This document shows, piece by piece, positions 7,204 to 7,648 of a DNA stretch of 7,648 nucleotides. The first letter of the stretch is position 1. Every line of letters starts with the position of its first letter. The translations under genes were made by a program, and so were the position numbers. Source of the DNA: Planctomycetota bacterium (GTDB taxonomy: Bacteria; Planctomycetota; Phycisphaerae; Sedimentisphaerales; Anaerobacaceae); assembly GCA_017885385.1 (NCBI GenBank), contig JAFNGF010000312.1, positions 1-7,648 of the forward strand. The letters run 5' to 3'. Under the pieces are notes generated by a model. It saw only the letters and a list, made by a program, of their open reading frames with translations. It searched no databases and had not been told where the DNA came from.

Positions 7204-7209
7204 ATTATA
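7204..7209 (-). promoter_or_regulatory. Possible -10 box for the helicase gene
   Basis: A perfect TATAAT occurs on the minus strand (7209-7204), but the hexamer 17 bp upstream is CTTTTC, a poor -35. If used, the leader would be about 200 nt. Weak; no better candidate was found closer to the GTG. Confidence 0.25.
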
Positions 7210-7362
7210 CTGAAATACCGGAGGAAGAAAAGCAAAAACGTATGCCCAGGAGAAGGCAATCCAGCATGCCTCTTTCCACACACGAGCCGCGAGCCGCGAT
7301 TTCAGTCGGTATCAGTCAGTGTCCACGTCCGCTTTTGCCCGTCTATCAAAGCAATTGGTGTG

Positions 7363-7383
7363 CCAGGAATTGAGCCTTCCTGG
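7363..7383. other. 7-bp inverted repeat (hairpin) of unknown role
   Basis: CCAGGAA (7363-7369) pairs perfectly with TTCCTGG (7377-7383) around a 7-nt loop. The nearest plus-strand T-run (TTTTTT, about 7400-7405) is 16 nt away, too far for a normal intrinsic terminator. Confidence 0.4.
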
Positions 7384-7524
7384 GAAAGTCAATCGCAGTT
7401 TTTTAGAAGTGTTAAAAAGTGAGCATTTTTCGTTAATTTTCGGTGAAAACCCGCGCGGGACAGCCGGTGACCTACGGTTCGCACTCCACGAGATACGGCC
7501 AGGGAGATTTTGTCGGAAATTTGC

Positions 7525-7553
7525 TTGAGAAAAAACGGCCTATCTGGTATAAT
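7525..7553 (+). promoter_or_regulatory. Strong sigma70-like promoter reading to the right
   Basis: TTGAGA (7525-7530, 4 of 6) and a perfect TATAAT (7548-7553) are separated by 17 bp, with a TGn extended -10 (TGG at 7545-7547). This is the best promoter in the window. The transcript should start near 7560 and runs through the inverted repeat and octamer repeats; its gene, if protein-coding, lies mainly beyond the edge. Confidence 0.7.
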
Positions 7554-7566
7554 ATATATCTAACAA

Positions 7567-7583
7567 ATAAGCCAAGGGCTTAT
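7567..7583. repeat. Perfect 7-bp inverted repeat at the expected transcript start
   Basis: ATAAGCC (7567-7573), AAG loop, GGCTTAT (7577-7583). It would form a tight hairpin at the 5' end of the RNA made from the promoter at 7525-7553, or act as an operator just downstream of the start site. Confidence 0.6.
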
Positions 7584-7610
7584 GAGTAGATGAGAAAATG
7601 GGTAAATGAG
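7579..7610 (+). repeat. Four degenerate 8-bp tandem repeats, consensus TAAATGAG
   Basis: Units are CTTATGAG (7579), TAGATGAG (7587), AAAATGGG (7595) and TAAATGAG (7603). ATG recurs exactly every 8 bp at 7582, 7590, 7598 and 7606. Since 8 is not a multiple of 3, this is not a codon repeat. Confidence 0.65.
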
Positions 7611-7624
7611 AAACCCCATAAAAA

Positions 7625-7648
7625 CATTCGCGCATTTACGCATTCACG
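7625..7648 (-). repeat. Three 8-bp tandem repeats of the same family in inverted orientation, cut by the window end
   Basis: Units are CATTCGCG (7625), CATTTACG (7633) and CATTCACG (7641). Read on the minus strand they are CGTGAATG, CGTAAATG and CGCGAATG, sharing the RAATG core of the left cluster. The two clusters are 14 bp apart. GTAAATG at 7602-7608 can pair with CATTTAC at 7633-7639. The array reaches the last base and probably continues. Confidence 0.65.

Larger units (their letters stand above)
7000..7524. other. 525-bp stretch upstream of the helicase with no convincing gene
   Basis: Several open frames of about 70-86 codons overlap here on both strands (7062-7283 minus, 7113-7373 plus, 7319-7528 plus). 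None has a clear ribosome binding site, recognisable domain or start better than its competitors. The stretch contains a 7-bp tandem duplication (GAGCCGC twice, about 7284-7297), a hairpin at 7363-7383 and a 10-bp palindrome CCCGCGCGGG at 7450-7459. It must contain the helicase promoter, unless transcription enters from further right. Confidence 0.6.

Noticed and set aside
7062..7283. 73-codon minus-strand open frame (GTG start) upstream of the helicase, possible partner gene
   Set aside because: No ribosome binding site, no recognised domain, and equally long frames overlap it on the other strand. It could be an eroded fragment but cannot be supported from sequence alone.
7319..7528. 69-codon plus-strand open frame (GTG start)
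   Set aside because: No Shine-Dalgarno upstream, no recognisable domain, and its stop lies inside the -35 box of the promoter at 7525.
7590..7648. Possible start of a new plus-strand protein (ATG at 7590 or 7606, open to the edge)
   Set aside because: The ATGs arise from the 8-bp repeats; the AAGGG at 7574-7578 is a poor and distant ribosome site and sits in the hairpin loop and stem. Not enough sequence to call a gene.
7579..7648. CRISPR array
   Set aside because: Units are 8 bp, contiguous and without spacers; this is a tandem repeat, not a CRISPR.

Overview
The window looks like a piece of a planctomycete genome, most likely class Phycisphaerae (Sedimentisphaerales-like). This is inferred from two protein styles common there: a prepilin-type protein whose C-terminal half ends in a VRKVGLKELW...WHRKYN signature, and a secreted PA14 protein followed by fibronectin-like repeats carrying 'DVYFGTN'. 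No rRNA, tRNA, CRISPR array or transposase was seen.

Layout. Positions 1-988 (minus) hold the N-terminal 329 residues of a secreted PA14/Fn3-like protein that runs off the left edge. Positions 989-1201 are a divergent promoter region with one good sigma70-like promoter per strand; a perfect 12-bp palindrome overlaps the plus-strand -35 box. Positions 1202-2041 (plus) encode a complete 279-aa type II secretion/type IV pilin-like protein with a GTG start, followed by a rho-independent terminator (2107-2132). Converging on it, 2188-6999 (minus) encode a 1603-aa superfamily 1 helicase fused to a Vsr/MTES_1575-like PD-(D/E)XK nuclease and then to a GreA/GreB C-terminal domain. From 7000 to about 7524 there is no convincing gene. 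At the right edge (7525-7648) a near-consensus plus-strand promoter is followed by a 7-bp inverted repeat at the expected transcript start. After that come two clusters of degenerate 8-bp repeats in opposite orientation, the second cut by the window end.

How the parts relate. The PA14 protein and the pilin share a divergent regulatory region and GC-rich codon use, so both look like host genes for the cell surface or secretion. The helicase-nuclease is visibly more AT-rich, stands alone between a terminator and a long non-coding stretch, and resembles large single-protein anti-phage effectors. It is the accessory gene of the window and the best candidate for an undescribed system. Its GreA-type tail is the most unusual element, because it suggests coupling of a helicase-nuclease to RNA polymerase.
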